Virus record (IMG/VR): IMGVR_UViG_3300040806_000922
Span: 1 to 22,920 of that record
Direction: 5' to 3' (one strand)
DNA length: 22,920 bases
Source: a virus
Shown here: piece by piece, positions 6,000-13,151 of the stretch
How the letters are laid out: every line of letters begins with the position of its first letter
Numbering within the stretch: position 1 is the first letter of the stretch
Made by a program: the position numbers and the translations under genes
Notes under the pieces: generated by a model
What the model saw: the letters and a program-made list of their open reading frames with translations, nothing else
Databases searched by the model: none
What the model was told of the DNA's origin: nothing

Positions 6000-6600
6000 A
6001 CCACGCGGCAAGTGGCTGCGCCTGCCCGTCGAGGTTCGGGCCGAGGCTGACACTATCACTGTTGAAGGTTATGCGGCGGTTTTCAACCAGCCGACCGACA
6101 TCGGCGGATATTTCCGCGAGCAGATCGCGCCGGGGGCGTTTACGGATGCGATTGGCCGCGATGATGTTGTTTTCCTGATCAACCATGACGGCCTGCCGCT
6201 GGCGCGCACGCGCTCGGGCACGCTGGAACTGTCGCAGGATGACCATGGGTTGAAAATGCGGTCTGTTCTGGACCCGGAAGACCCGGATGTCCGCGCCATT
6301 GCGGGCAAGATGAAGCGCGGCGATCTCGATAAGATGTCATTCGCGTTCTACCCGGATGTTGAGGAGTGGGACGAAACGGGCGACGTGCCCCTGCGGACGA
6401 TCCGCTCGGCGGCGCTCTATGACGTGTCTATCGTCACGACCCCGGCCTATGACGGCACTGAAATCGGCTTGCGGTCGCTCAAGGCGTTCCGTGAGCAGCA
6501 GGCGAAGCACAATCGCAGCTTCGCCAAGGAGAGACTCCGCATGAAAATGCGGATGCACCCTGCATTCGCGCAGGAGGGCGGCGAGGTCCAGGAGGGCTAA
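5989..6600 (+). CDS. Prohead protease (HK97 family, peptidase U35)
   Basis: This encodes 203 residues from the ATG at 5989, chosen because AGGAG precedes it and the protein then begins MKFEPRGKW. An in-frame start at 5962 lies further inside the portal gene. The protease cleaves the scaffolding part of the capsid protein and itself during head maturation. The fold markers are EGYAAVFNQPTDIGGYFREQIAPGAF (26-51), the catalytic histidine in LINHDGLPLART (H66) and the catalytic serine in DKMSFAFY (S117). A conserved acidic segment, ALYDVSIVTTPAYDGTE, follows. The basic tail after about 165 is the part usually removed by self-cleavage. It overlaps the portal gene by 11 bases and precedes the capsid gene, the standard order. 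Confidence 0.93.
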   Translation: MKFEPRGKWLRLPVEVRAEADTITVEGYAAVFNQPTDIGGYFREQIAPGAFTDAIGRDDVVFLINHDGLPLARTRSGTLELSQDDHGLKMRSVLDPEDPDVRAIAGKMKRGDLDKMSFAFYPDVEEWDETGDVPLRTIRSAALYDVSIVTTPAYDGTEIGLRSLKAFREQQAKHNRSFAKERLRMKMRMHPAFAQEGGEVQEG

Positions 6601-6640
6601 CCCGTCATTAACCCGGCCCGCCGTGATGGCGACGCCTTTT

Positions 6641-6656
6641 CCCTTAGAAGGAGCCT
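6641..6656 (+). promoter_or_regulatory. Strong ribosome binding site of the capsid gene, shared with the tail tube gene
   Basis: CCCTTAGAAGGAGCCT lies four bases before the capsid ATG. Its AGAAGGAG core is a near-ideal Shine-Dalgarno sequence. The same 16-base block, with one change, precedes the tail tube gene at 9944-9959. The 60-base gap between protease and capsid genes holds nothing else I can identify. Confidence 0.7.
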
Positions 6657-6660
6657 AAAA

Positions 6661-7932
6661 ATGGCATCTATTAAAGAACTGCGCGAAAAGCAGGCGAATA
6701 TCGCTACCCTTGCGCGCTCCAAGTTTGACGAAATCAAGGACGACACCCCGGCAGAACGCGCCGCCGAAATCGAGCGTGAATTCGACGCCATGATGGCCGA
6801 TCACGACGCGATTGGTGGCAAAATCGAGCGCATGAAGCGGCTGGAAGCCGTTGAAGCGGCGCTTGACGCCCCCGTTGCCCCCGCTGCACGCGGTCGCGAC
6901 GGTGGTGTTGCTGCTGGCGAGCCTGCTGGTGGCCCGTCTTACCGCGAGGCGTTCCACGCCTATCTGCGCGCACAGGGCAACCTGGGCATGATGAGCGGCG
7001 AAGAGCGCGCGGTGCTGCAAGGCGGTTTTGACAAGCTGTCGCCTGAACAGCGGGCACAGACCACCACCAACTCGGCAGGTGGCTACTCGATCCCTGAGCA
7101 GATGATGGAGCGCGTTGTCGTCTCCATGAAGGCTTGGGGTCCGATGTATGACGGCGATGTCGTCACCGAGATCGTGACCAGCGGCGGCAACGCCATGCCG
7201 TTCCCGACCGTCAACGACACCACCGTCACCGCAGGCGCGCACACTGAAGGCGCTACCCTGACCGACGATGGCGGCAAGGACGTGACTTTCGGGACCAAGC
7301 AGCTTGACGCTTACGCCTTCGACACCGAATGGCTGCGCGTCTCGAAGGAACTGGCCGACGACAGCTTCGTTGCGATGGAAACCTTCATCGGCGGGCTGCT
7401 CGGTGAGCGTCTGGCGCGCATCGCCAACACCCAGCTTACCACCGGGTCGGGTTCCTCCGCACCCAACGGCATCGTGACCGCTTCGGCGCTCGGCACCACC
7501 GCCGCAGCTACCTCCGCGATCACTTGGGACGAGATCATAGATCTGGAGCATTCCGTTGACCCCGCTTACCGCGTGGGCAACCGGGTCGGCTACATGTTCA
7601 ACGACTCGACCCTCCAGGCCGTGCGTAAGCTGAAGGATGGCGATGGCAACTATCTCTGGCAGATGGGCAATGTCCAAGCAGGCATCCCCAACACCTTCAA
7701 CGGTCGCCCCTACTGGATCAACCAGGACATGGCGTCCCTGGGTGCCGCCGCGAAGGTCATGCTGTTCGGTGACATGTCGAAGTATTTTGTCCGCAAGGTC
7801 GGTCAGCCGCTCATCGGCGCGATCCAGGACAAGGACTTCTGGCCGGGCTTCGGCATCGCTGGTTACATCCGTTTCGACGGCGAACTGAGCGACACCGCAG
7901 CGGTCAAGCACCTGATCACCGCCGCTTCGTAA
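6661..7932 (+). CDS. Major capsid protein (HK97 fold)
   Basis: This encodes 423 residues with a very strong ribosome binding site, as expected for the most abundant virion protein. Residues 1 to about 70 are a charged helical segment (IKELREKQANIATLARSKF) that acts as a built-in scaffold (delta domain) and is normally removed by the prohead protease. An Ala/Gly/Pro-rich linker (about 70-92) precedes the mature N-arm (SYREAFHAYLRAQG). The region from NSAGGYSIPEQMMERVV matches the family core, followed by the E-loop and P-domain with TFGTKQLDAYAFDTEWLRVSKEL and the late strand GRPYWINQDM. The exact cleavage point cannot be read from the sequence. A strong hairpin starts at the stop codon. Confidence 0.95.
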   Translation: MASIKELREKQANIATLARSKFDEIKDDTPAERAAEIEREFDAMMADHDAIGGKIERMKRLEAVEAALDAPVAPAARGRDGGVAAGEPAGGPSYREAFHAYLRAQGNLGMMSGEERAVLQGGFDKLSPEQRAQTTTNSAGGYSIPEQMMERVVVSMKAWGPMYDGDVVTEIVTSGGNAMPFPTVNDTTVTAGAHTEGATLTDDGGKDVTFGTKQLDAYAFDTEWLRVSKELADDSFVAMETFIGGLLGERLARIANTQLTTGSGSSAPNGIVTASALGTTAAATSAITWDEIIDLEHSVDPAYRVGNRVGYMFNDSTLQAVRKLKDGDGNYLWQMGNVQAGIPNTFNGRPYWINQDMASLGAAAKVMLFGDMSKYFVRKVGQPLIGAIQDKDFWPGFGIAGYIRFDGELSDTAAVKHLITAAS

Positions 7933-7980
7933 TCGGCTTTCTGAGGGGGCGGGCGACTGCCCCCTTTCCCAAGCCGATTT
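7931..7980 (+). terminator. Hairpin after the capsid gene (terminator or attenuator)
   Basis: A 9-base outer stem AATCGGCTT/AAGCCGATT (7931-7939 with 7971-7979) encloses a 6-base inner stem GGGGGC/GCCCCC (7945-7950 with 7959-7964). The outer stem includes the last base of the capsid stop codon. Only a short T run follows the structure, so termination is probably partial. Such a hairpin can lower expression of downstream genes or protect the capsid mRNA 3' end. Confidence 0.65.
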
Positions 7981-7995
7981 GAAAGGAGGCCGCAC

Positions 7996-8181
7996 ATGGT
8001 CAAGGTTAAGCTTTTGGTTTCCCGCTCGGGCGCGGATGGCGCTTTTTCGGCGGGTGACGTGATTGAAGTCAGCGCGGACGAGGCCAAGCGCATGGCCGCA
8101 GCGGGTCAGTGCGAGTTGGTGCGTGCTGCTGCGCCTGAGAAGGCTGTCAAGCGCGCGAAGGCAGAGAAGGCCATCAAGTGA
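7996..8181 (+). CDS. Small post-capsid protein, unknown function
   Basis: This encodes 61 residues with AAAGGAGG just upstream. The pattern KLLVSRSGADGAFSAGDVIEVSADEAKRMAAAGQCE is a short beta-rich domain (about 1-45) of a kind often found directly behind phage capsid genes, with the GD.IEV and EA.RM..AGQ features. The last 15 residues are a Lys/Ala-rich tail. The family has no firmly known function; a minor head or neck component is possible. It ends in a GTGA overlap with the connector gene, so it belongs to the head-completion group. Confidence 0.7.
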   Translation: MVKVKLLVSRSGADGAFSAGDVIEVSADEAKRMAAAGQCELVRAAAPEKAVKRAKAEKAIK

Positions 8182-8744
8182 GCGGCTTTCTGACCCTCAA
8201 CACGGCGGCAGCGTCCACGCCCGTCACGCTGGCGGAGGCTAAGGCCCACCTGCGCGTTGATGGGTCGGATGAAGACGACCTGATCACGGCGCTGGTCGAG
8301 GCTGCTACGTCTGCGGTCGAAGAAGAGACGGGCCGCGCGCTTGTCACGCAGACCTGGGATTACGCGGTCGCGCAGCCAAGCGGCAAGGTTTACCTGCCCC
8401 TGCACCCGGTGGCGTCGGTTTCGACGCTGACCTATTACGACACCGCCGACAGCGCGCAGACGCTGACGGTCAGCGATTATTATCTGTTCAAGGGGCCGGA
8501 TAAGGCGTGGCTTGAGCCGAAGGACAATGTCGATTGGCCGGAAATGAAGGACCGGGCGGATGCGCTGACGGTGACTTTTGTTGCGGGGCAGGCCGTTGCG
8601 GATGTCCCGCAGGCGCTGAAACAGGCTGTCCTGTTGCTTGTGGCGCACTGGTTTGAACACCGCGAGGCGGTTGGCGACACTTCCGAATTGCCGCTGGCCT
8701 ATGGCTACCTGACGGCACAGCACAAGCTTGGGTGGGTGGCGTGA
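8178..8744 (+). CDS. Head-tail connector (gp6-like adaptor)
   Basis: This encodes 188 residues and starts with GTG in a GTGA overlap. The protein belongs to the gp6-like/gp15-like adaptor family that forms a ring under the portal. The N-terminal motif TPVTLAEAKAHLRVDGSDEDDLITALVEAATSAVEEETGRAL is the classical helical signature of this family, followed by TQTWDYAV. The middle part is a beta-rich extension with VHPVASVSTLTYY-type sequence, and the C-terminus (ADVPQALKQAVLLLVAHWFEHREAV) is the second helical segment. The order capsid, small protein, connector, head closure is standard for HK97-like heads. Confidence 0.9.
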   Translation: MSGFLTLNTAAASTPVTLAEAKAHLRVDGSDEDDLITALVEAATSAVEEETGRALVTQTWDYAVAQPSGKVYLPLHPVASVSTLTYYDTADSAQTLTVSDYYLFKGPDKAWLEPKDNVDWPEMKDRADALTVTFVAGQAVADVPQALKQAVLLLVAHWFEHREAVGDTSELPLAYGYLTAQHKLGWVA

Positions 8745-9076
8745 TTGGCTATCTCGACCAGCGCATCACGTTGAAGACGTTTACCACGACCACCGGGTCG
8801 ATTGGGGATGTCGTTAAGACGTGGGCGAACTTTGCGACCAGCCCTAACGTCTGGGCGCGCGTGACGCCTTTGCGTGGCGGCGAGGCGCAGGCCGAGGATA
8901 GGACGGTCGCGGTGCAACAGTATCGCTTCACGATCCGGCAGCGGTCGGACATTTCGGAAGAAGACCGGATTACCTGGCGCGGGGATGATTACAACATCCG
9001 CCGGGTCGAGCGGAACGGGCAGCGCAAGCAGTATCTGGATGTGATCGCGGAGCGGGGCGTCGGCAATGAGAATTGA
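8741..9076 (+). CDS. Head closure protein (SPP1 gp16-like)
   Basis: This encodes 111 residues from a GTG at 8741 in a GTGA overlap. An in-frame GTG at 8732 would add three residues. It fits the head-tail joining family: the N-terminal strand IGYLDQRITLKTF, then WARVTPLRGGE in the first sheet and the late motif SEEDRITWRGDDYNIRRVERNGQRKQYLDVIAE, in which the protein modified loop and strands are conserved. These proteins form the second ring of the neck and plug the portal channel after packaging. It overlaps the next gene by 11 bases. Confidence 0.88.
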   Translation: MIGYLDQRITLKTFTTTTGSIGDVVKTWANFATSPNVWARVTPLRGGEAQAEDRTVAVQQYRFTIRQRSDISEEDRITWRGDDYNIRRVERNGQRKQYLDVIAERGVGNEN

Positions 9077-9461
9077 TGTCGAGTTGACGGGTGTTCAGGA
9101 CGTTTATGACGTTCTGAGCCATGTTTCCGACCGCGAGGCGCGCAACATCATGCGCGCAACGGTTGGCGGCATGGCTGGCGAGATGCGCACATTGGCACGC
9201 GCCGAAGCCCCGCATGACAGCGGCGACTTGAAGCGCTCCATCAAGGTCAAGCGCCGGAAGATGGAGGGCAACAATGTTCGCGCCGATGTGATTGTCGAGC
9301 CGCGCGCTTTCTATTGGCGGTTTATCCAGAATGGCACGGTAAAGCAGTTTGAAAATCCGTTCATCACGCGCGCCTTGGAGCAGTTCAGGGCGCGGCAGAT
9401 GGGCATTTTCTTGCAGCAATTCGTGAAGAAGTTTCAGGCTGCACTGGCGAGGCGTGGCTAA
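9066..9461 (+). CDS. HK97 gp10-like neck / tail-completion protein
   Basis: This encodes 131 residues with the features of the HK97 gp10 family. They are a helix rich in Arg (REARNIMRATVGGMAGEMRTLARAEAP), the signature HDSGDLKRSIKVKRRK (about 50-65), and ADVIVEPRAFYWRFIQNGTVKQFENPFITRALEQ, where the YWRFIQNGT pattern corresponds to the usual Y..F.E.GT. The family takes part in joining the tail to the head or completing its proximal end. It overlaps the head closure gene by 11 bases and meets the DUF3168 gene in a TAATG junction. Confidence 0.9.
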   Translation: MRIDVELTGVQDVYDVLSHVSDREARNIMRATVGGMAGEMRTLARAEAPHDSGDLKRSIKVKRRKMEGNNVRADVIVEPRAFYWRFIQNGTVKQFENPFITRALEQFRARQMGIFLQQFVKKFQAALARRG

Positions 9462-9880
9462 TGTCCGTTGAGATTGACCTACAGGCAGCGCTGTATACGC
9501 GATTGGCGGCGCAGATCGTCGGCGTGGGCAAGGACTGCACGGCAGTTTATGACTACCCGCCGGAAACGGCGTCCTATCCTTACGTCACCTTTGGGCAAAT
9601 CATCCTTTCCAGCGAGGACGCGCAGACGCGAAATCGCTTTTCTGCGCTGATCCGGCTGCACACTTGGGATCGTTCCGGTGGAAGCCGCAAGGTGAAGAAC
9701 ATCCAGGGCGATATTTACGCTGCCCTGCACGATTACGACCTGCCGACGCCCGACGATGGCGGCGGCGCTGCAAACTGGTCTTGTTATTCGCTTCTGCGCG
9801 AGGCGAGTTTCACTGAGCGCGACCCTGACGGGGTTGTGCATGGTGTTTGTGAATATCGCGCGCTGATCCATTCCGCGTAA
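9461..9880 (+). CDS. DUF3168 tail terminator-like protein
   Basis: This encodes 139 residues. The pattern at the start, EIDLQAALYTRLAAQI, then VYDYPPETASYPYVTFGQ and LIRLHTWDRSGGSRKVKNIQGDIYAALHDYDL, is typical of DUF3168. These proteins sit at the top of the tail tube, as does gene 8 of the Rhodobacter capsulatus gene transfer agent. The gene begins one base inside the stop of the gp10-like gene. The 83-base gap that follows holds small hairpins (ACGCT-GTGA-AGCGT at 9924-9937) and the strong ribosome binding site of the tail tube gene. Confidence 0.88.
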   Translation: MSVEIDLQAALYTRLAAQIVGVGKDCTAVYDYPPETASYPYVTFGQIILSSEDAQTRNRFSALIRLHTWDRSGGSRKVKNIQGDIYAALHDYDLPTPDDGGGAANWSCYSLLREASFTERDPDGVVHGVCEYRALIHSA

Positions 9881-9943
9881 GCGGCCAGCCCTTTCCCGCG
9901 CCTTGGGCAAGCGCGTGATCTGAACGCTGTGAAGCGTCCATAT

Positions 9944-9959
9944 CCCCTAGAAGGAGCCT
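9944..9959 (+). promoter_or_regulatory. Strong ribosome binding site of the tail tube gene
   Basis: CCCCTAGAAGGAGCCT stands four bases before the ATG of the tail tube gene. It matches 15 of 16 bases of the block before the capsid gene at 6641-6656. Both genes encode the most abundant virion proteins. Confidence 0.7.
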
Positions 9960-9963
9960 CACC

Positions 9964-10365
9964 ATGGCTAATACCGCAGGCCGCGACTTTGTTCTGGCCA
10001 AAAACAGCACTACCATCGCATCGGTTCGCTCCAAGTCTGTGACCTGGAACGGCAACCCGATTGATGTGACCAACGACGACGACGATGGGGCCACCACCTA
10101 TCTCGCTGACACCTTTGCAAATACCACGCTGGAAATCAGCGTCGAAGGTCTGACCGACGATGACGTTCTTTCCGATCTGGCTTTTGCCACTGGCGACAGC
10201 GCAAAGCATCTGTCGGATATTACGCTGACCCGCGCGAACGGCGATGCGATTTCCGGCACCTTCATCCTGACCAGCTACCAGGAGACCGGGCAGTATGAGG
10301 ACGCCGTGACCTTCACCGCGACCCTTGTGCGTAGCGGCATCCACACCTGGACGCCGTCCGTCTGA
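9964..10365 (+). CDS. Major tail (tube) protein, TP901-1 type
   Basis: This encodes 133 residues. The N-terminus NTAGRDFVLAKN and the segment VTWNGNPIDVTNDDDDGATTYLADTFANTTLEISVEGLTDDDVL are typical of the TP901-1-like tail tube family, with the acidic loop following the GNPIDVTN strand. ANGDAISGTFILTSYQETGQYEDAVTFTATLVRSG is the conserved C-terminal half, with the YEDAVTF element seen across the family. The protein stacks as hexameric rings to build the tube along which DNA travels. The strong leader, and its position before the chaperone and tape measure genes, agree with this call. Confidence 0.92.
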   Translation: MANTAGRDFVLAKNSTTIASVRSKSVTWNGNPIDVTNDDDDGATTYLADTFANTTLEISVEGLTDDDVLSDLAFATGDSAKHLSDITLTRANGDAISGTFILTSYQETGQYEDAVTFTATLVRSGIHTWTPSV

Positions 10366-10754
10366 TGAAGGGCTTTGATGACATCGTGCTTGCTTGGGGC
10401 GGTGAGGAATACACCGTCCCGGCAGATCGGCAGCTTGAATTGATCATGCGTGTCGAGGATGGCCTTATCGCAGGCAAGGACCGTCAGGCTTTCCAGGTGC
10501 TTGTGCAGCGCAGCGGCCCGCCCGTTGCCCTGATCGGCAAGGTCTTTGCCGATGCGCTTATCTATGCGGGCGCGAAGGTGACGCATGTCGAGGTCGTGCG
10601 GGAAATCCAATCGGCAATCCGGCGCGGCGAGGGCGGTGTTTACGCGAAGATCGCGGACAAACTGTCTGAAATCCTTGGCGTTATCGAAGCCCCTGCCACG
10701 GACGAGGTGGGAAACGCAAAGGCGGGAAAGCCGAAAGACTCCGAGGCGGCTTAG
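10365..10754 (+). CDS. Tail assembly chaperone, short form (gpG-like)
   Basis: This encodes 129 residues and starts in a TGATG overlap with the tail tube gene. The first part (GFDDIVLAWGGEEYTVPADRQLELIMRVEDGLI) resembles the GTA-type tail chaperone or tube-associated family, with a short beta domain followed by helices. The gene occupies the classical place between the tube and tape measure genes, where lambda has G and GT. The last residues are read from an Ala/Lys/Asp-rich tail that contains the slippery sequence. Most ribosomes should end here at 10754, giving the short form. Confidence 0.8.
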   Translation: MKGFDDIVLAWGGEEYTVPADRQLELIMRVEDGLIAGKDRQAFQVLVQRSGPPVALIGKVFADALIYAGAKVTHVEVVREIQSAIRRGEGGVYAKIADKLSEILGVIEAPATDEVGNAKAGKPKDSEAA

Positions 10755-10942
10755 TCCGCAATATCCACCGCGCGTTTATCGGCGCGCAGTGGGTGCAGCC
10801 GCTTGATTTCTGGCGGCTGCGTCCCGGCGAGGTCTGGATGATCTGGGAAGCCCACAAGCCCCGCGAGGGCAACGGGCAAACAGATTTCGGGCGTCTGTAT
10901 GACTTGCTAAAGGAAAATAAGAATGGCGCAAGCGGTCGGTGA
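10365..10942 (+). CDS. Tail assembly chaperone, -1 frameshift product (gpGT-like)
   Basis: After the slip at 10724-10730 the ribosome would leave the short form after K122 and continue from 10730 in the -1 frame to a TGA at 10940-10942. The product has 192 residues. The -1 frame has no stop between 10682 and 10940. The extra 70 residues include FIGAQWVQPLDFWRLRPGEV and a following WMIWEAHKP. This is the DFWxLxPxE pattern seen in the second half of tail chaperones of this kind. No start with a ribosome binding site is visible for this half alone. The extension overlaps the tape measure start by 20 bases. In lambda the fused form recruits the tube protein to the tape measure. Confidence 0.85.
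10724..10730 (+). promoter_or_regulatory. Programmed -1 frameshift site, G GGA AAG
   Basis: In the chaperone reading frame the bases are split as G GGA AAG, the same heptamer and phase as the lambda G-T site. Slippage gives GGG AAA in the -1 frame. The zero-frame stop is 22 bases downstream. No clear downstream pseudoknot is needed by analogy with lambda, and I see only a GCGCG/CGCGC stem about 40 bases further on. Confidence 0.88.
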
Positions 10943-13151
10943 CGTTGTCGTCGCCTTGCGGGCTGACATTAGCCCGTTCCAGCAAGGTATGCAGCAAGCT
11001 ACGCGGTCGATGCGGACTGTGGAGCAGCGCGGGCAGGCGATGGGGTCGGCGCTTTCTGGTGCGGCGGGGAATGTCGCTAACCTGACGACATCGCTGAACC
11101 GCGCCAAGGGGCAGATGACCGCTGTTCAGGCGCGCATCAATAACCTTGTTGGCGTCACGGATCGGCTTTCTGGGTCTGCGCGGGCCAGTGCCGATGCTTT
11201 CCGGCAATTCGATCAGGCGCGGGCGCAGGTTGATGCCCTGCGGTCGTCATATGACCCGATGTTTGCCGCGTCGAAGCGTTACGAGGCGGCGGTTGACCAG
11301 CTAAACAACGCCCTCAGCCTCGGGGTCATCAAGCAACAGGAATATGAGACAGCCCTAGAGCAATTGGGGCGGTCTTATCTTACGGCAGAGGGGCAGGCGC
11401 AGGCGTTCGGGCGCAGTATGCAAGGCGCAACGGCCCACACGACAAACCTGATGTTCCAGTTCCAGGACATCGGGATGATGCTGGCAGCGGGGCAAAGCCC
11501 GCTTATGCTGGCGATGCAGCAGGGCACGCAGGTCAGCGGCATATTCCAGCAGATGCGCAACAGCGGCCAGAGCGCTTTCCGGGGCATTATCGGCGGTTTG
11601 GGCGCGATGGTTAGCCCCATGTCGCTGCTGACCATCGGGACGATTGCAGGCGGCGCGGCCTTGGCGCAGTGGGGCATGTCTGCGCTTGGTGCGCGGGACA
11701 ACGCGGCCAGCCTTGAAGACTCGATGGACGCCCTGAATACGGCGTTTAATACGTTCGAGCAGAATGCCGACATCGCGCAGACAAGCATAGTCGAGCTTTA
11801 CGGGCAATTCGGCGCATTCGCGGAGCAAATCCAGCAGACCGCGCGGCTGATGACGACGCTCGGCCTTGATGCCGCGATGGATGAAACGCGCAATGCCATT
11901 GTCGCGGTGCGCGCACCGCTTGAAAACATTAACACGCTGTTCCGCCAGTTGGGTGAAGCCCAGGATTACCTTGCAAGGCAGCAAGAACTCGGCGCGACCA
12001 GCCAGCAGATTTTCGACGCGCAGCAGAACGTTCAAGACCTGACAGATGACCTTGAGTCGGCGGCGGACGCGCTTGGCATGTCCGTGACGCAGGCGCGTCT
12101 TATGTCGGCACAATTTGACCGCCTGCAAGCCGCGAATGGCCCCGCAGAAGTGGCGGAAGCCGCTGCCGCAATTCTGCGCCATTTCGAGCGCATCCGCGCC
12201 CAAACCGGGGCGCTGCCGGAAGAGTTCCGGGTTATTGCGGAGAATTTGAGCGCTGTCCAACAGCGCGCGGCAAGTGCGGCGAATGTCCTCAATATAATGA
12301 GCGACACCGACTTGAGCAGCCTGACGGCGCAGGCGGCGGCATTGGCTGAGCAGCTTGGGATTAGTGCCGACGAGGCCCTTCGCCTACTGCGGAACATGTC
12401 TGGCGCTGGTGCGGGACGTGGTGCTTGGGGAATGCCGACGGGCGACCCGATATTCGACACCACCCCGGAGGACGTACCTGCTGGCGGTGGTGGCGGTGGC
12501 GGCGGCGGTCGTGACTTTGCCGCCGAGTTTGAGGCGCTGCAAACGCAGTTGATGACGGAAACCGAGCGCGTCCAGCTTGAATATGAAACCCGGCTGGAAA
12601 ACCTGCGCGAGTTCCGGGCGCAGCGCGTAGCGACGGAAGAAGAGTTCAACGAACTTGAGCGGCGCATCAACGCCGACCATGCAAACCAGATGCGTGATCT
12701 GGAATTGCAGGGCCAGAACGCGCGGCTTTCCGTTGTTAGCGGCATGATGGGCGACCTGGCAACGATCCTTGAGGCGGGCGGCAACCGCAACCTTGAGATC
12801 GTGCGCGGGTTCAAGATCGCGGAGGCGCTGATCTCTGGATACCAAGCGGCTGTTGACGCTTGGCAGCAGGGTATGCGCCAAGGCGGGCCTGCCGTGGCGG
12901 CGCTTTATACGGCGGGGTCGCTGGCCAAGACGGGCGCGCTGATCGCGCAGATGAAGTCAAGCAGCCGTGGCGGCGGCGTGGCCGCAGGTGGCGGCGCTGT
13001 CGCGGCCAACAGCACCGCAGCCCCGCAGGTCAGCCGCAACGTGGCGATCCAGCTAACGGGCGGCGATATGTTCTCGCGCGACCAGGTTATCCAATTGATT
13101 AACTCGATCAACGAAGCTGTCGAGGACGGAAGCATCGTGAGGCTCGTATGA
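10923..13151 (+). CDS. Tail length tape measure protein
   Basis: This 742-residue protein sets tail length and is the scaffold for tube assembly. It begins with MAQAVGDVVVALRADISPFQQGM, the usual opening of the TMP family, followed by long Ala/Gln-rich helices. LMFQFQDIGMMLAAGQSPLMLAMQQGTQ (about 175-202) is the signature of the prophage tape measure family (TMP_2). A hydrophobic stretch at about 218-250 (SPMSLLTIGTIAGGAALAQWG) is likely the membrane-inserting part used at DNA entry. A run of nine glycines (521-529) separates the main helical ruler from a charged coiled-coil region (about 533-600). By the common 0.15 nm per residue rule a tail near 110 nm would be expected. No lytic enzyme domain is visible. 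AAAGGAAA serves as ribosome binding site. Confidence 0.93.
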   Translation: MAQAVGDVVVALRADISPFQQGMQQATRSMRTVEQRGQAMGSALSGAAGNVANLTTSLNRAKGQMTAVQARINNLVGVTDRLSGSARASADAFRQFDQARAQVDALRSSYDPMFAASKRYEAAVDQLNNALSLGVIKQQEYETALEQLGRSYLTAEGQAQAFGRSMQGATAHTTNLMFQFQDIGMMLAAGQSPLMLAMQQGTQVSGIFQQMRNSGQSAFRGIIGGLGAMVSPMSLLTIGTIAGGAALAQWGMSALGARDNAASLEDSMDALNTAFNTFEQNADIAQTSIVELYGQFGAFAEQIQQTARLMTTLGLDAAMDETRNAIVAVRAPLENINTLFRQLGEAQDYLARQQELGATSQQIFDAQQNVQDLTDDLESAADALGMSVTQARLMSAQFDRLQAANGPAEVAEAAAAILRHFERIRAQTGALPEEFRVIAENLSAVQQRAASAANVLNIMSDTDLSSLTAQAAALAEQLGISADEALRLLRNMSGAGAGRGAWGMPTGDPIFDTTPEDVPAGGGGGGGGGRDFAAEFEALQTQLMTETERVQLEYETRLENLREFRAQRVATEEEFNELERRINADHANQMRDLELQGQNARLSVVSGMMGDLATILEAGGNRNLEIVRGFKIAEALISGYQAAVDAWQQGMRQGGPAVAALYTAGSLAKTGALIAQMKSSSRGGGVAAGGGAVAANSTAAPQVSRNVAIQLTGGDMFSRDQVIQLINSINEAVEDGSIVRLV

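Noticed and set aside
6655-7995. Long open frame on the - strand (446 residues) opposite the capsid gene
   Set aside because: It is a shadow of the G/C-biased codons of the capsid gene. Its translation has no recognisable domain.
10585-10806. 73-residue open frame overlapping the tail chaperone
   Set aside because: It is in the third frame, neither the zero frame nor the -1 frame of the chaperone, is rich in Arg/Ser/Pro and has no features. The -1 frame gives the meaningful second half.
4794-13151. The idea that the cluster is a gene transfer agent of Rhodobacter type
   Set aside because: The head and tail tube gene order is similar, but the hub region differs from GTA genes 12-15. The window also has its own HNH, small terminase, regulator genes and endolysin. 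A phage or prophage fits better.
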